A stretch of DNA of 64,000 nt from an uncultured Acetatifactor sp. (GCA_934433135.1 CAKRZO010000013.1:1-64000), one strand, 5' to 3'; positions 49,456 to 58,575 are shown, numbered from the stretch's first letter. Program-made: numbers and translations. The notes: generated by a model from the sequence alone, not told the origin.

Positions 49456-51786
49456 ATGATTTATAACATTTATGAAGAAGGAAAATTAACAGAAAAAGCA
49501 AAAGCATTATATCAGGAGGAACGTAAGATCAAGCGCCTTGACGGCTGGTTTCAGGCGAAGGAAATCGAAATGCTTTCCGATGAAAAATATGCGGATTGTT
49601 TACCGGAGGTAAAAAAAGCATATTTTTTGCGAGAGGTTCTGAAAAACATACCCATTTCCTTAAGCGAAAATGCCGTATTTGCGGGAACGCAGCGGGATGC
49701 TTTTGCCAAAAGCTATGCATTGATCAATCCTTCTTTTACCGTAGAAGGTTTTTCCGGTTACTGTGATCCCATGGCAATCTACAACGATATCGAACCGAAT
49801 GAAGAGTTTCCGGAAGCAAGAATCGATAAGGTACGGCAATTTACGGCAAAGTCAGACATGGTGGAAATGCTCGGAAAAACCTATGGGGAAGCGAAAAATT
49901 ACACCAAAGAGGTCATCTTTTTTGTGGAACAGGTAACCGGACACGTTATTCCGGATTTCCGTTATGCATTAAAGTACGGCGTGGACGATATGATCCGGAA
50001 GGCGCAGGCGGAAAAAGGTGAATTTTATGAGGCGGCTGCGATTGCCCTTGGCGGTGTCAAAATCCTTGCCGGAAGGTATATCGATCTGATCGGGGAACAG
50101 AAAACGTCTTGTGAAGAGCAGCGTCGCAGGGAGCTGGATCTGTTGGAAAAAACACTGCAAAAGATTTCGAAGGACGGCGCGGAAACACTTTATGAGGCGA
50201 TTCAGCTTTATCTGTTGCTCTGGGAGATCATGTGCCTGGAGCAGGCGCCGAACCCTTATGCACTTTCCGTGGGAAATGCGGACCGCATTTTTGAACCTTA
50301 CAGAGGGAAACTGACACGCAGTCAGGCAAGTGAACTTTTTAAGCATTTCCTTGTTTTTTACAATGTCGGAGACAGAAGCTGGGCCATTTCCCAGAATGTT
50401 CTGATAAGCGGCAGAGACAATGACGGCAACGATCTGACCAATACCATGTCTTATGCGATTCTGGATGCATACTATGACATGAATCTGCCCCAGCCGATTC
50501 TCTCCGTTAAGCTGCATAAAAATACGCCGGAAAAGCTGTATGAAGAGATGGGAAGATTCTTCTTCTCTCCGGGAGTGCTGACGCCTTCTTTGTTTAACGA
50601 TGATTCTCTGTTTGAAATTCTTGAAAAGAATGGAATTGCCCGGGAAGATATTCCGGATTATTCGGTAGCAGGCTGCCAGGAGCCTCTCATTATGGGAAAA
50701 GATAATGGCAACACCACCAACAGTTGGCTGAATCTTCCTAAAGTATTGGAGATGGTGCTGACCGGCGGATATTCCGAAATTACCGGAGAAAAGCTGATGG
50801 ATTGTGAGGAATGCGGCCTTACCAATGTAAGAGAGGTATTTTATCGTACTCTTGAGAAAGTCTGCGACAATATGGTAAAGGCGGCAAATGGTGCGTCAAC
50901 TGCGCTGTCCGAGCTGCGGGTTCCGTTCTTAAGCTGCTTTATGGGCGGACTGACGTACGGCGCCGATATGCGTGATACGCACAAACAGGGAACCAAATAT
51001 AACGGAAGCGGCTGCCTGGTGCACGGTCTTAGCGTACTTGCGGATTCTTTTATTGCCATTGACGAGTTTTCCAAAAAGTATCCGGATGGAAAAGAGATGC
51101 TGGTGGATGCGCTGAAAAAGAATTTTGAGGGTTATGAGGGGTTACGAAAGTTCCTGCTTTCCTGCCCGAAGTTCGGCAACAACATTGAAGTGGTGGACAA
51201 AGAGGCAAAGGAAATTGCACAGAAAGTTTCCGAAATGCTGCGTTCCAGGAAAAATTACCTGGGCAATCCGTTCCGCCCTGATTTTTCCAGCCCGTCCACA
51301 CACCTTACTTACGGTTACTGGGTAGGCGCTACTCCGGACGGCAGAAAGAGCCGGGATATGCTTGGCTATGGAGTGGATCCGCTTTACGGAGAAGCATCCA
51401 ACGGGCTTGGATTCCGGATGCTTTCCAATATGAGGCTGCCTTTTGAAGAGTTTAACGGAGGATACGCATCCCATCTGGGAATTGATCCGAAGTACTTTAA
51501 AGGTAAAAATTACGAAGAAAAGGGCATGGAATTTTACCGGAATATTATAAAACCGCTCTTTTTCAATGAATTGGAAAAAGGCATATCGCCGTTTTATCTT
51601 TATGTTAATGTGACGACACCGGAAACCTTGCGAAAAGTGCTGGAAAATCCTGAAAAGTATGCGCCAAGCGGTGTGTATATTATGCGTATCCATGGAACCT
51701 TCGTTAATTTCCTGGATCTTTCCCCGGAGATTCAGCAGGATATTATTACGAGACTGGATCTTAACTCCACACATATCGGGTGCTAA
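49456..51786 (+). CDS. glycyl radical enzyme 3 (unknown substrate)
   Basis: 776 residues. Catalytic Cys407 in YSVAGCQEPLIMG has Glu409 in the C-x-E position and the full G-C-x-E-P motif, as in eliminases and decarboxylases. The radical glycine is Gly747 in MRIHGTFVNFLDLS; Ile-His-Gly-Thr differs from the normal Val-x-Gly-Tyr/Phe. The tail after the glycine loop is normal in length. GGAGAGGAC precedes the ATG. Its activase lacks the ferredoxin domain, so the pair belongs to a different branch from GRE 1 and GRE 2. The following FGGY kinase and isomerase-like genes suggest the product or substrate is a sugar or polyol. Confidence 0.87.
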   Translation: MIYNIYEEGKLTEKAKALYQEERKIKRLDGWFQAKEIEMLSDEKYADCLPEVKKAYFLREVLKNIPISLSENAVFAGTQRDAFAKSYALINPSFTVEGFSGYCDPMAIYNDIEPNEEFPEARIDKVRQFTAKSDMVEMLGKTYGEAKNYTKEVIFFVEQVTGHVIPDFRYALKYGVDDMIRKAQAEKGEFYEAAAIALGGVKILAGRYIDLIGEQKTSCEEQRRRELDLLEKTLQKISKDGAETLYEAIQLYLLLWEIMCLEQAPNPYALSVGNADRIFEPYRGKLTRSQASELFKHFLVFYNVGDRSWAISQNVLISGRDNDGNDLTNTMSYAILDAYYDMNLPQPILSVKLHKNTPEKLYEEMGRFFFSPGVLTPSLFNDDSLFEILEKNGIAREDIPDYSVAGCQEPLIMGKDNGNTTNSWLNLPKVLEMVLTGGYSEITGEKLMDCEECGLTNVREVFYRTLEKVCDNMVKAANGASTALSELRVPFLSCFMGGLTYGADMRDTHKQGTKYNGSGCLVHGLSVLADSFIAIDEFSKKYPDGKEMLVDALKKNFEGYEGLRKFLLSCPKFGNNIEVVDKEAKEIAQKVSEMLRSRKNYLGNPFRPDFSSPSTHLTYGYWVGATPDGRKSRDMLGYGVDPLYGEASNGLGFRMLSNMRLPFEEFNGGYASHLGIDPKYFKGKNYEEKGMEFYRNIIKPLFFNELEKGISPFYLYVNVTTPETLRKVLENPEKYAPSGVYIMRIHGTFVNFLDLSPEIQQDIITRLDLNSTHIGC

Positions 51787-51787
51787 T

Positions 51788-51860
51788 ACACTGTCCTGCA
51801 AATAGCCAGACCAAATAACTTGCCTGAATTATTGATCCGGTTATTTCTTGTACGTTGTAC
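51788..51860. repeat. repeat F, copy 2 (after GRE 3)
   Basis: Begins two bases after the GRE 3 stop codon and matches 32671-32740, ending with the identical TTATTTCTTGTACGTTGTAC. As in the first copy it starts within a few bases of a stop codon. Confidence 0.7.
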
Positions 51861-51912
51861 GGCGGCGTGGTTGAGTTATTATGTTACATTACATGAAAAG
51901 GACAGGAAGAAA

Positions 51913-53250
51913 ATGAAAGCAATCGGAATTGACATCGGAACGACAAGTGTGTGCGGTATTGTAATGAATATCGAAAACGGCAGGATTGAAAAATCGATTA
52001 CCGAAAACAGTGAGGCTTTTCTGGAGGGCTGCGCCCCTTGGGAAAAAATTCAGTCAGTGGATAGGATTATGTCTGTCGCCATGCAGATTCTGGATGAGTT
52101 GACAGGAGAGAATATAGCAAAGAATATAGCAGTAATCGGGGTAACCGGGCAGATGCACGGAATTGTGTATACGGATCGGGGGGGAAAAGCCGTAAGTCCT
52201 TTGTATACCTGGCAGGATGAACGAGGGAACCTTCCCTGGCGGGATACCACTTATGCGAAGTATTTAAACAGCTTTGCCGGTTACGGAAATGTAACGGATT
52301 TTTATAACAAAGAAAACGGTATCCGACCGGCGCAGGCCTTACATTATTGTACGATTCATGATTATTTTGTCATGCAGCTTTGCGGACGGAAAGCGCCGCT
52401 GGTACACACAAGTGATGCCGCAAGCCTGGGATGTTTTCAACTGGATACCGACTCTTTTGCATACGATTATCCAGAAGAGGTTACAGCGCAGTACCGGATT
52501 GCCGGAGAATATAAGGGCATTCCGGTAAGCGTGGCAATCGGTGACAATCAGGCCAGTGTTTTTTCCACACTTGCCGATGAAAGCGATATTTTGGTCAATG
52601 TGGGAACCGGCAGCCAGATCTCCGTGATATCCGACCAAAAAGCAGAAAACCCGGAAATCGAAACCAGACCTTACTTTGAGGGAAAGTACCTTCTTGTAGG
52701 GGCGGCTCTTTGCGGAGGAAGAGCCTATTCTTTGCTTAAAAACTTCTATGCACAGACATTTGGATATCTGAAAAAATTGGAGGATGACGAAGTATATGCC
52801 ATTATGAATTCCATGCTGAAAGACGATTCCAAAAGAGCTTTTCAGGCGGATGTGCGAAACGAATCGGGAAAAGGAGAACTTCATGTGGATACCCGTTTTG
52901 CGGGAACAAGGCAGAATCCGGAGCAGACAGGAAGCATAACGGGAATTACCACGCAGAATTTTACGCCGGCCTGTCTTACCCGGGGAGTACTTTGCGGGAT
53001 GGCAGAGGAGCTTTTGACCATGTATCGTCAAATGGGCATTACCAAAAGCGGTCTTGTCGGATCCGGTAACGGAATCCGTAAAAATAAAGCATTGGTGAAC
53101 ATTTTTGAGGAAAAATTCGGCGCCGGAATGAAAATTCCCGCGCATCTGGAAGAGGCCGCTTTCGGCGCTGCCCTGTTCGGAACCATTGCCTGCGGAAGGT
53201 TCCGAAATGCCGCACAGGCACAGAAACGAATAAAATATGATAACAATTAG
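51913..53250 (+). CDS. FGGY-family carbohydrate kinase, sedoheptulokinase-like
   Basis: 445 residues of the hexokinase/actin fold. GIDIGTTSVCGIVMN is the phosphate-1 loop. GVTGQMHGIVYTD near 75 and YTWQDERG near 97 form the sugar site. AIGDNQASVFSTL near 213 contains the catalytic Asp, and LVNVGTGSQISVIS near 232 is the phosphate-2 loop. The Gly-Gln-Met-His motif is typical of sedoheptulokinase and xylulokinase branches. AGGAAGA precedes the ATG at 51913. It likely phosphorylates the ketose or polyol made in the GRE 3 pathway. Confidence 0.87.
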   Translation: MKAIGIDIGTTSVCGIVMNIENGRIEKSITENSEAFLEGCAPWEKIQSVDRIMSVAMQILDELTGENIAKNIAVIGVTGQMHGIVYTDRGGKAVSPLYTWQDERGNLPWRDTTYAKYLNSFAGYGNVTDFYNKENGIRPAQALHYCTIHDYFVMQLCGRKAPLVHTSDAASLGCFQLDTDSFAYDYPEEVTAQYRIAGEYKGIPVSVAIGDNQASVFSTLADESDILVNVGTGSQISVISDQKAENPEIETRPYFEGKYLLVGAALCGGRAYSLLKNFYAQTFGYLKKLEDDEVYAIMNSMLKDDSKRAFQADVRNESGKGELHVDTRFAGTRQNPEQTGSITGITTQNFTPACLTRGVLCGMAEELLTMYRQMGITKSGLVGSGNGIRKNKALVNIFEEKFGAGMKIPAHLEEAAFGAALFGTIACGRFRNAAQAQKRIKYDNN

Positions 53251-53308
53251 CAATTCAGCTGTGAAGCATGCGAAGAGCTTTGTGAAGGGTGCGTCTGAAC
53301 AGTTATAA
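53251..53308. repeat. degenerate repeat B remnant
   Basis: CAATTCAGCTGTGAAGCATG, GGGTGCG and TCTGAACAGTTATAA echo repeat B but with many changes. It again follows directly on a stop codon. Confidence 0.4.
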
Positions 53309-53328
53309 ATATCGGAAAGGACAATACG

Positions 53329-54390
53329 ATGGAAAACAGGAAACAGATAAAAACTCCCGTGTTTTTTGAGAGAAACAGAGTCGGCCGCGTTTACAGCGGC
53401 GGCAGGCTTTTTGCAGATTTTTTCGGCGATGAGACAAAGGACGGTTTTTTGCCGGAAGAGTGGATCGCATCTCGTGTCAGAGCGATCAATAAGATTTCGA
53501 ACGGTGAAAAAGAGGGGGTATCCAAGGTAAAAGAGGAAAATGCGGAACAAGAAAGTGGGGGAGGTCGTGGGATTTATTTTGACGAATTGCTGGAACGTTA
53601 TCCGGAGGAAATGCTTGGGAAAAGCGGCAAAATGCGTATCCTGGTGAAAATCCTGGACAGTGCGGTAAGACTTCCGGCACAGGCGCACCCGGACAAGGTG
53701 TTTTCAAGAAAATATTTTCATTCGGAATACGGAAAAACAGAAAGCTGGGTGATATTGGGAACCAGACCGGGAGCCAGAATTTATTTCGGTTTTCAGGATG
53801 GCGTGGATAAGGATATTTTTTCCGCAGCGATAGATGCGAGCATAACCGATAAGTCTGCCATGGAGCAGCTTATGAAGTACATCGAACCCAAGGTTGGAGA
53901 TGTTTTTCTGGTTCCGGCCAAAACCGTGCATGCCATCGGAGCCGGCTGCCTGATCCTGGAAGTGCAGGAACCCACCGACTTTACGATTCAGCCGGAGCAC
54001 TGGTGCGACCAGTATGAACTGAATGAACAGGAAATGTACATTGGACTTTCCAAAGACGAAGCCATGGAGTGCTTCTCTTTCGGAAAAGCACCGGAGGCTC
54101 GTATGATACCGGAAACGGTTTCGGAGAAAGACAGTGTAAAAAAGGAGCGGCTGATCGGCCCCGGAAATACCGATTGCTTTGTTATCAACCGGATAACGGT
54201 ATCCGGCGGCCGGTATACCATGAACGTAAGCGATAGTTATGCCGTTTATATCATAACGAACGGAAGCGGTGTATTAAAAGGCGAAGGTTACGAAAGAACA
54301 CTGAAAAAAGGCGACTATTTCTTTCTGCCCTGCAACCTTATGGGAAAATTTTCCCTGCAGGGTAATCTGGAAACAGTGGAGTGCTTTTAA
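53329..54390 (+). CDS. class I mannose-6-phosphate isomerase-like protein (GRE 3 cluster)
   Basis: 353 residues. Type I phosphomannose isomerase motifs: PAQAHPDKVFS, YGKTESWVILG, VPAKTVHAIGAGCLILEVQE, all in order. Zinc ligand positions are kept. It is the same type as the GRE 2-cluster gene at 38208 but lacks that protein's low-complexity insertion. A Glu/Gly-rich loop near residues 60-80 replaces part of the N-terminal region. The substrate is probably the sugar phosphate made by the FGGY kinase next door. The stop overlaps the convergent purF end by four bases. Confidence 0.8.
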   Translation: MENRKQIKTPVFFERNRVGRVYSGGRLFADFFGDETKDGFLPEEWIASRVRAINKISNGEKEGVSKVKEENAEQESGGGRGIYFDELLERYPEEMLGKSGKMRILVKILDSAVRLPAQAHPDKVFSRKYFHSEYGKTESWVILGTRPGARIYFGFQDGVDKDIFSAAIDASITDKSAMEQLMKYIEPKVGDVFLVPAKTVHAIGAGCLILEVQEPTDFTIQPEHWCDQYELNEQEMYIGLSKDEAMECFSFGKAPEARMIPETVSEKDSVKKERLIGPGNTDCFVINRITVSGGRYTMNVSDSYAVYIITNGSGVLKGEGYERTLKKGDYFFLPCNLMGKFSLQGNLETVECF

Positions 54391-54407
54391 GGCTGCTCCA
54401 CTGTTTT
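54371..54407. terminator. bidirectional terminator between isomerase-like gene and purF
   Basis: AAACAGTGGAG pairs with CTCCACTGTTT across 14 bases, with A-rich and T-rich flanks. It overlaps the 3' ends of both convergent genes. Confidence 0.75.
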
Positions 54408-55826
54408 CTTACGCTCGGATAATCTGCCTTCAAAACGGCTCTTGTAAAGGTGTGACGGAACCGGAGTGGGATATTTCCCGTCAAAGCAGGCGCTGCAGAA
54501 ACCATCGGAATCAATCAGAGAAGGCAGAGCATCTATAGGAAGATAGCCAAGACTGTCTACTCCGATTTTCTCTGCAATCTCTTCCACGGAATAATGGCAG
54601 GCGATCAGATTTTCTCTGGAATCGATATCCGTTCCGTAATAGCAGGGGTTTAAGAAAGGCGGTGCGGAAATCCGCATATGAACCTCTGTTGCACCGGCAT
54701 CCTTAAGGAGCTTCACAATCTGTCCGCTGGTGGTGCCTCTTACGATAGAGTCGTCTATCATAACGACACGTTTGCCTGCTACGGTTTCTTTGATGGGATT
54801 CAGTTTAATGCGCACCTGATCTACCCGGTTCTCCTGTCCGGGCGAAATAAAGGTACGTCCGATATATTTGTTTTTTACAAAGCCGATTCCGTAAGGAATG
54901 CCGGAATAGCGGGAGTATCCAAGCGCTGCATCCAGTCCGGAATCGGGAACACCTATGACAACGTCTGCTTCCACAGGGTGTTTTTCCGCCAAAATGGCGC
55001 CGGCCTTCTGCCTCGCTTCATGCACGGAGATGCCGTTGATCACGGAATCCGGTCTGGCAAAGTAGATATATTCAAAAATACAGATATGGGGCTTTTTCTG
55101 ATGACAGTGCTCGGTGCGGGAATGAATTCCCTTTTCGTCAAACACAAGAATCTCTCCCGGTTCAAGGTCGCGGATAAACGAAGCGCCGACTGCATCCAGG
55201 GCACAGCTTTCCGAAGCAATGATATAGGTGCCGTCTGACAGCTGTCCGTAACAAAGAGGACGGAAACCATAAGGATCTCTTGCGGCAATCAGCTTGGCGG
55301 CAGACATCAGAACCAGGGAATACGCGCCATCCAGCAGGTACATAGCCTCTGATACAGCAGCTTCAATGGAAGGGGTACATAGTCTTTTCCGGGTGACGAT
55401 GTGTGCAATGACTTCGGTATCGCTTGTGGAATGGAAAATGGCACCTTCCATCTCCAGGCTGCATCTTAAGTCGTAGGCGTTGCTTAAGTTTCCGTTATGT
55501 GCAACCGCCAGTTTGCCCTTGTGATGATTGACTTCAATCGGTTGGCAGTTAAGCCGGTTGGTACCGCCGGTCGTACCGTAACGCACATGCCCTACCGCCA
55601 TATTCCCTTCCGGAAATTTTGCCATTACATCTCTGGTAAAAACTTCATTGACAAGTCCCAGATCCTTGCAGGAAGTAAAAAGACCGTCATCACATACTAC
55701 AATACCGCAGCTTTCCTGCCCACGATGCTGCAGCGCGTACAAACCGTAGTAGGTAAGACTCGCCACAGACTTCCGCTCCGGAGAGTAAACTCCGAAAACA
55801 CCGCATTCTTCATGTAAATTGTTCAT
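54387..55826 (-). CDS. purF: amidophosphoribosyltransferase
   Basis: 479 residues. MNNLHEECGVFGVY gives the catalytic N-terminal Cys after a short propeptide to be cleaved. Glutaminase motifs LQHRGQESCGIVV and HVRYGTTGG follow. The phosphoribosyl site is RVVMIDDSIVRGTTSGQIVK near 350. Cysteines in NPCYYGTD and FCSACFDG fit an iron-sulfur cluster as in the Bacillus enzyme. It makes phosphoribosylamine from PRPP and glutamine, the first purine step. It stands alone, without other pur genes. The start at 55826 gives the normal propeptide. Confidence 0.95.
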   Translation of the reverse strand: MNNLHEECGVFGVYSPERKSVASLTYYGLYALQHRGQESCGIVVCDDGLFTSCKDLGLVNEVFTRDVMAKFPEGNMAVGHVRYGTTGGTNRLNCQPIEVNHHKGKLAVAHNGNLSNAYDLRCSLEMEGAIFHSTSDTEVIAHIVTRKRLCTPSIEAAVSEAMYLLDGAYSLVLMSAAKLIAARDPYGFRPLCYGQLSDGTYIIASESCALDAVGASFIRDLEPGEILVFDEKGIHSRTEHCHQKKPHICIFEYIYFARPDSVINGISVHEARQKAGAILAEKHPVEADVVIGVPDSGLDAALGYSRYSGIPYGIGFVKNKYIGRTFISPGQENRVDQVRIKLNPIKETVAGKRVVMIDDSIVRGTTSGQIVKLLKDAGATEVHMRISAPPFLNPCYYGTDIDSRENLIACHYSVEEIAEKIGVDSLGYLPIDALPSLIDSDGFCSACFDGKYPTPVPSHLYKSRFEGRLSERKKTVEQP

Positions 55827-55917
55827 ATAAGTAACTATGCCTTTCTGCAGCCTGCAAATGGAAGCACGCAGGCACAAGTGAGATATTCGCAAATGGTTTT
55901 CGCTGAACTGCTACATC

Positions 55918-55946
55918 ATTCTAGCATGGTACCAAAACCTTGTCAA
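55918..55946 (-). promoter_or_regulatory. promoter of purF
   Basis: On the minus strand TTGACA and TAGAAT are separated by 17 bases, about 90 bases before the start codon. No purine riboswitch or PurBox was recognised. Confidence 0.75.
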
Positions 55947-56003
55947 GGGTGCGGACGGATTGCAGCAGGGTAAACTTATAACTTATAACGTTCTATTTTT
56001 AGG

Positions 56004-56032
56004 TTGTATTTATCCTAATATTTGTATATAAT
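56004..56032 (+). promoter_or_regulatory. promoter of Phd-type antitoxin gene
   Basis: TTGTAT and TATAAT are separated by 17 bases. The same promoter stands before the duplicated gene on the minus strand. Confidence 0.65.
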
Positions 56033-56101
56033 ATGGTTATAGCGTTAAAAGGTCTGGTTCCACTTATGATTGTACAGTGGTGGCGGAAGGGAGATTAGCA
56101 T

Positions 56102-56344
56102 ATGAGGATAGATACAAATACTATGGTTTCGATTTCAGAAGCAAACCAGAATTTTTCAAAGGTGGCAAGACTGGTAGACGAGCGTGGAGCTGCAGTCATT
56201 CTAAAGAATAATGTTCCAAGGTACATTGTGATAGATTTCAGTAAAATGGAGGAAGATATCGTTTCATCAGATGAAGATGTACTAAGTATATCCAAAAAAC
56301 TTATGGAACAAAACAGAGAAGCGTATGAGGTATTAGCGAAATGA
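56102..56344 (+). CDS. Phd/YefM-type antitoxin, copy 1
   Basis: 80 residues. Typical Phd/YefM start MVSISEANQNFSKVARLVDE and the core AVILKNNVPRYIVIDF. The helical tail (DEDVLSISKKLMEQNREAYE) would bind a toxin. GGAAGGGAG precedes the ATG. No RelE or Doc toxin gene adjoins it; the next frame is a DprA-like remnant. It is nearly identical to the copy at 60427-60669. Confidence 0.87.
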   Translation: MRIDTNTMVSISEANQNFSKVARLVDERGAAVILKNNVPRYIVIDFSKMEEDIVSSDEDVLSISKKLMEQNREAYEVLAK

Positions 56345-56376
56345 AAAGATGAAACAAACAGGAGGAGCAACCTATT

Positions 56377-56765
56377 ATGTGGGAAGTCAAATCATGTAAA
56401 AAAAATGATATATTCTACCCCAGGCATATGCGGGATCTGGAATCTGCTCCTGAAGTGTTGTATTATGTAGGAGATATAACGGCATGCGAAAACACAGTAA
56501 TTGCAGTTATTGGTAAAAGGAATTCACAAGAACGCTATTTAAGGATTGCCAAAAAAATCGGCGAGCTTCTGGCGAAAGAGGGATATACCGTCTTAAACGG
56601 TCTGGCAATCGGCTGTGATACATGTGCATTGCAGGGAGCTGTTACCGTAAACGGTAAGGCAATCGTTTTTTAGTCGATCACAATGCAGCTTATGCAGTCT
56701 ATAACAACGAGGCTCTTATGCATTTTATAGAACAGCCTGAATACACTCAAATGTCTTTATTTTAA
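56377..56765 (+). pseudogene. DprA-like protein remnant with central deletion
   Basis: The first 98 codons match the start of a DprA/Smf-like Rossmann protein: LESAPEVLYYVGDI, then VIAVIGKRNSQERYLRIAKK, then VLNGLAIGCDTCALQGA. The frame then stops. In another frame, 56673-56765 codes a tail, VDHNAAYAVYNNEALMHFIE and QPEYTQMSLF, that looks like the C-terminus of the same protein type. About half of the central protein is missing. GGAGG precedes the ATG. In the duplicate locus the ATG is followed immediately by a stop. Confidence 0.65.
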
Positions 56766-56778
56766 CTTTTAGCAAAAA

Positions 56779-56834
56779 GCCTCCTATAATACAATGAGAA
56801 AGGTATCGCAAGCCAATCTCAAAGAATAGGAGGC
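56779..56834. repeat. inverted repeat before DUF4091 gene end
   Basis: GCCTCCTAT and ATAGGAGGC are perfect inverted arms separated by 38 bases. They lie between the DprA remnant and the 3' end of the DUF4091 gene. This may be the remains of a palindromic mobile repeat or an mRNA-end structure. Confidence 0.4.
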
Positions 56835-56844
56835 AATCTTGTAT

Positions 56845-58575
56845 TTATTCCAAAATCCTTATCATATCTTCCCGCAGTCTTTCCAGGTAATCTTTCGTCT
56901 TCGGGTAATTTTCAAAGGTAAGAGGCTCGCCTGCCGCCTCATCGATCCGTTTTACAACCGCTTCCCTTCCGATTTTTGCTTCCAGAAGGGTGCAGATCTG
57001 CATATCCTGAATTCCTTCATAAGTAACTTCTCCCCGGATGGAGGGATAGACTTCTTCTTTTCCGGGATAGACAATAAACGGATCTCCGGAAGGGTAGGCT
57101 TTGTCGCCGGAGGTGGTCAGGTACGGGTTGACCGGATACCAGGAACGGCAGCTGTTATAATAATTAAATCCCCAATGCAAAAATCCTTTGATGTCATATT
57201 TGTACAGCAAAAATCCCAGTATGCGTGTCCGATAAGAAGGCATTGCCATAAAACTGTTGGTATAGACATATTGCGGACCGCAGCAGTAATAAGCCCACTG
57301 GTTTTCTATGGGGTGCTTTAAGAATTCCGCAAGGGAACTGACAACGGTAACAGGGCATTCCACCAAACCTTTCTCATAAAAATCATAATGGGACAAGGCA
57401 TCAAAGGTTTTGCTGTTTCCGATCAGCGGGCGAATCAGGGAAGATGCTTTCTCATAGGTTGCCATATTTTCCAGTGTCGGTTCATCGGAAATGTGGAAAT
57501 AGGTATTCTCGCTGATTCCCTCTTTGGTAAGTTCCGCTTCAATCGCCGGGATATACTGCTGCAGGAAAGCAACATATTCCTCCGAGGAAGCATCGGTATG
57601 CCAGCCGAAGTAATCCACCGTCTCACCGTTTTCCGTAATCCGGATATTGGGGGCATGCTCCGCTCCCCACTGGGAAAACATATGAGCCATTTCAAAATGT
57701 GTAATCCCGTTTCTCTTGCAGATATCAATAAAGCGTTTGAATTTTTCGAAGGAGAAGAAATATCGCTCTCCCTTTTTCTCTATATCCACCAGCTGAACGC
57801 AGGGCCTGCAGGTTCCCACTTCGGTATCCAGAGGAGGCGTATGAATCGGAACCAGTATCATATTGATTCCCACATCCGCCGCTGCAGCAATGTATTTTTC
57901 TATTAAATTCCAGTGAGCCTCGGAATAAACGGGGACATCGTGTGCAACCGCGATACAGTCCGCATAAAACCATCTGGTATAAATCAGCTTCTGGACGGGC
58001 ATACAAACAGGGCGCACTTCTAACCGCATTGTCTTATACAGTACACCTGCCGGTTCCTGCCCCGGACGGTAAAGATGAATTGCGAAACGGATCGCATAAT
58101 TTCCGGGCCTACAATCCTTCGGGATATCCACTTTGACCCAGATGGTAGTTATGTATGGCGTCAGGGAGAAGTGCTGTGTAATTGATATCGTATGCGCAAC
58201 GAGTTCAGTATTCTCACCCGGTTCAGCGTTCTTGTCAAAGGCAGTATTTTTCATGATTGCTTCTGCAGCCGTCTCCAGAGGAAGCAGGATATCCGGCATC
58301 AGGCAGGGATCTTTTGTCAGATAATCCTCCTGCGGACCAGGCTCGGTAACCGGGCAGTCTAAAACCGCTTCTTTTACCTGATACAGCCGGACAGCATCTG
58401 TCAGGGAAGATTCCATACAAAGCTGCGCCTGCAGCTGGCTGTCCGAAGCAAGACACAACTGATAAGAAAAACGCTCCCCTTGCAGCACTGTCCTCTTATC
58501 TATTTCAACAAAATCAAGTTTTTCTTTTCCCCGTACTTTTTCCAGTGACGAAATCTGTTTTACCTGTAATTCCAT
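56845..58575 (-). CDS. DUF4091-domain protein (GH123-like)
   Basis: 576 residues from the ATG at 58575, which follows GGAAGAAGAA; the frame is open 67 codons further but has no ribosome site there. An N-terminal beta domain (about 1-190) is followed by a TIM-barrel region (YIAAAADVGINMILVPIHTP, FEMAHMFSQWGAEHAP, TYFHISDEPTLENM with candidate catalytic Asp-Glu) and a C-terminal DUF4091 domain (LGFLLYKYDIKGFLHWGFNY, IRGEVTYEGIQDMQICTLLE). Relatives include family GH123 N-acetyl-beta-galactosaminidases, so glycosphingolipid or mucin sugars may be the target. No signal peptide. Divergent from its AraC regulator. Confidence 0.82.
   Translation of the reverse strand: MELQVKQISSLEKVRGKEKLDFVEIDKRTVLQGERFSYQLCLASDSQLQAQLCMESSLTDAVRLYQVKEAVLDCPVTEPGPQEDYLTKDPCLMPDILLPLETAAEAIMKNTAFDKNAEPGENTELVAHTISITQHFSLTPYITTIWVKVDIPKDCRPGNYAIRFAIHLYRPGQEPAGVLYKTMRLEVRPVCMPVQKLIYTRWFYADCIAVAHDVPVYSEAHWNLIEKYIAAAADVGINMILVPIHTPPLDTEVGTCRPCVQLVDIEKKGERYFFSFEKFKRFIDICKRNGITHFEMAHMFSQWGAEHAPNIRITENGETVDYFGWHTDASSEEYVAFLQQYIPAIEAELTKEGISENTYFHISDEPTLENMATYEKASSLIRPLIGNSKTFDALSHYDFYEKGLVECPVTVVSSLAEFLKHPIENQWAYYCCGPQYVYTNSFMAMPSYRTRILGFLLYKYDIKGFLHWGFNYYNSCRSWYPVNPYLTTSGDKAYPSGDPFIVYPGKEEVYPSIRGEVTYEGIQDMQICTLLEAKIGREAVVKRIDEAAGEPLTFENYPKTKDYLERLREDMIRILE

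Larger units (their letters stand above)
55996..56411. repeat. Phd-locus duplication, copy 1
   Basis: About 416 bases repeated in inverted orientation at 60362-60767, spanning promoter, antitoxin gene and the start of the following gene. A piece of its right end recurs at 63010-63064. Differences are scattered, so the duplication is recent but not brand new. Confidence 0.85.

Noticed and set aside
56377..56673. DprA-like frame considered as a functional DNA-uptake protein
   Set aside because: It stops in the Rossmann fold and its tail is in another frame, so it is a remnant.
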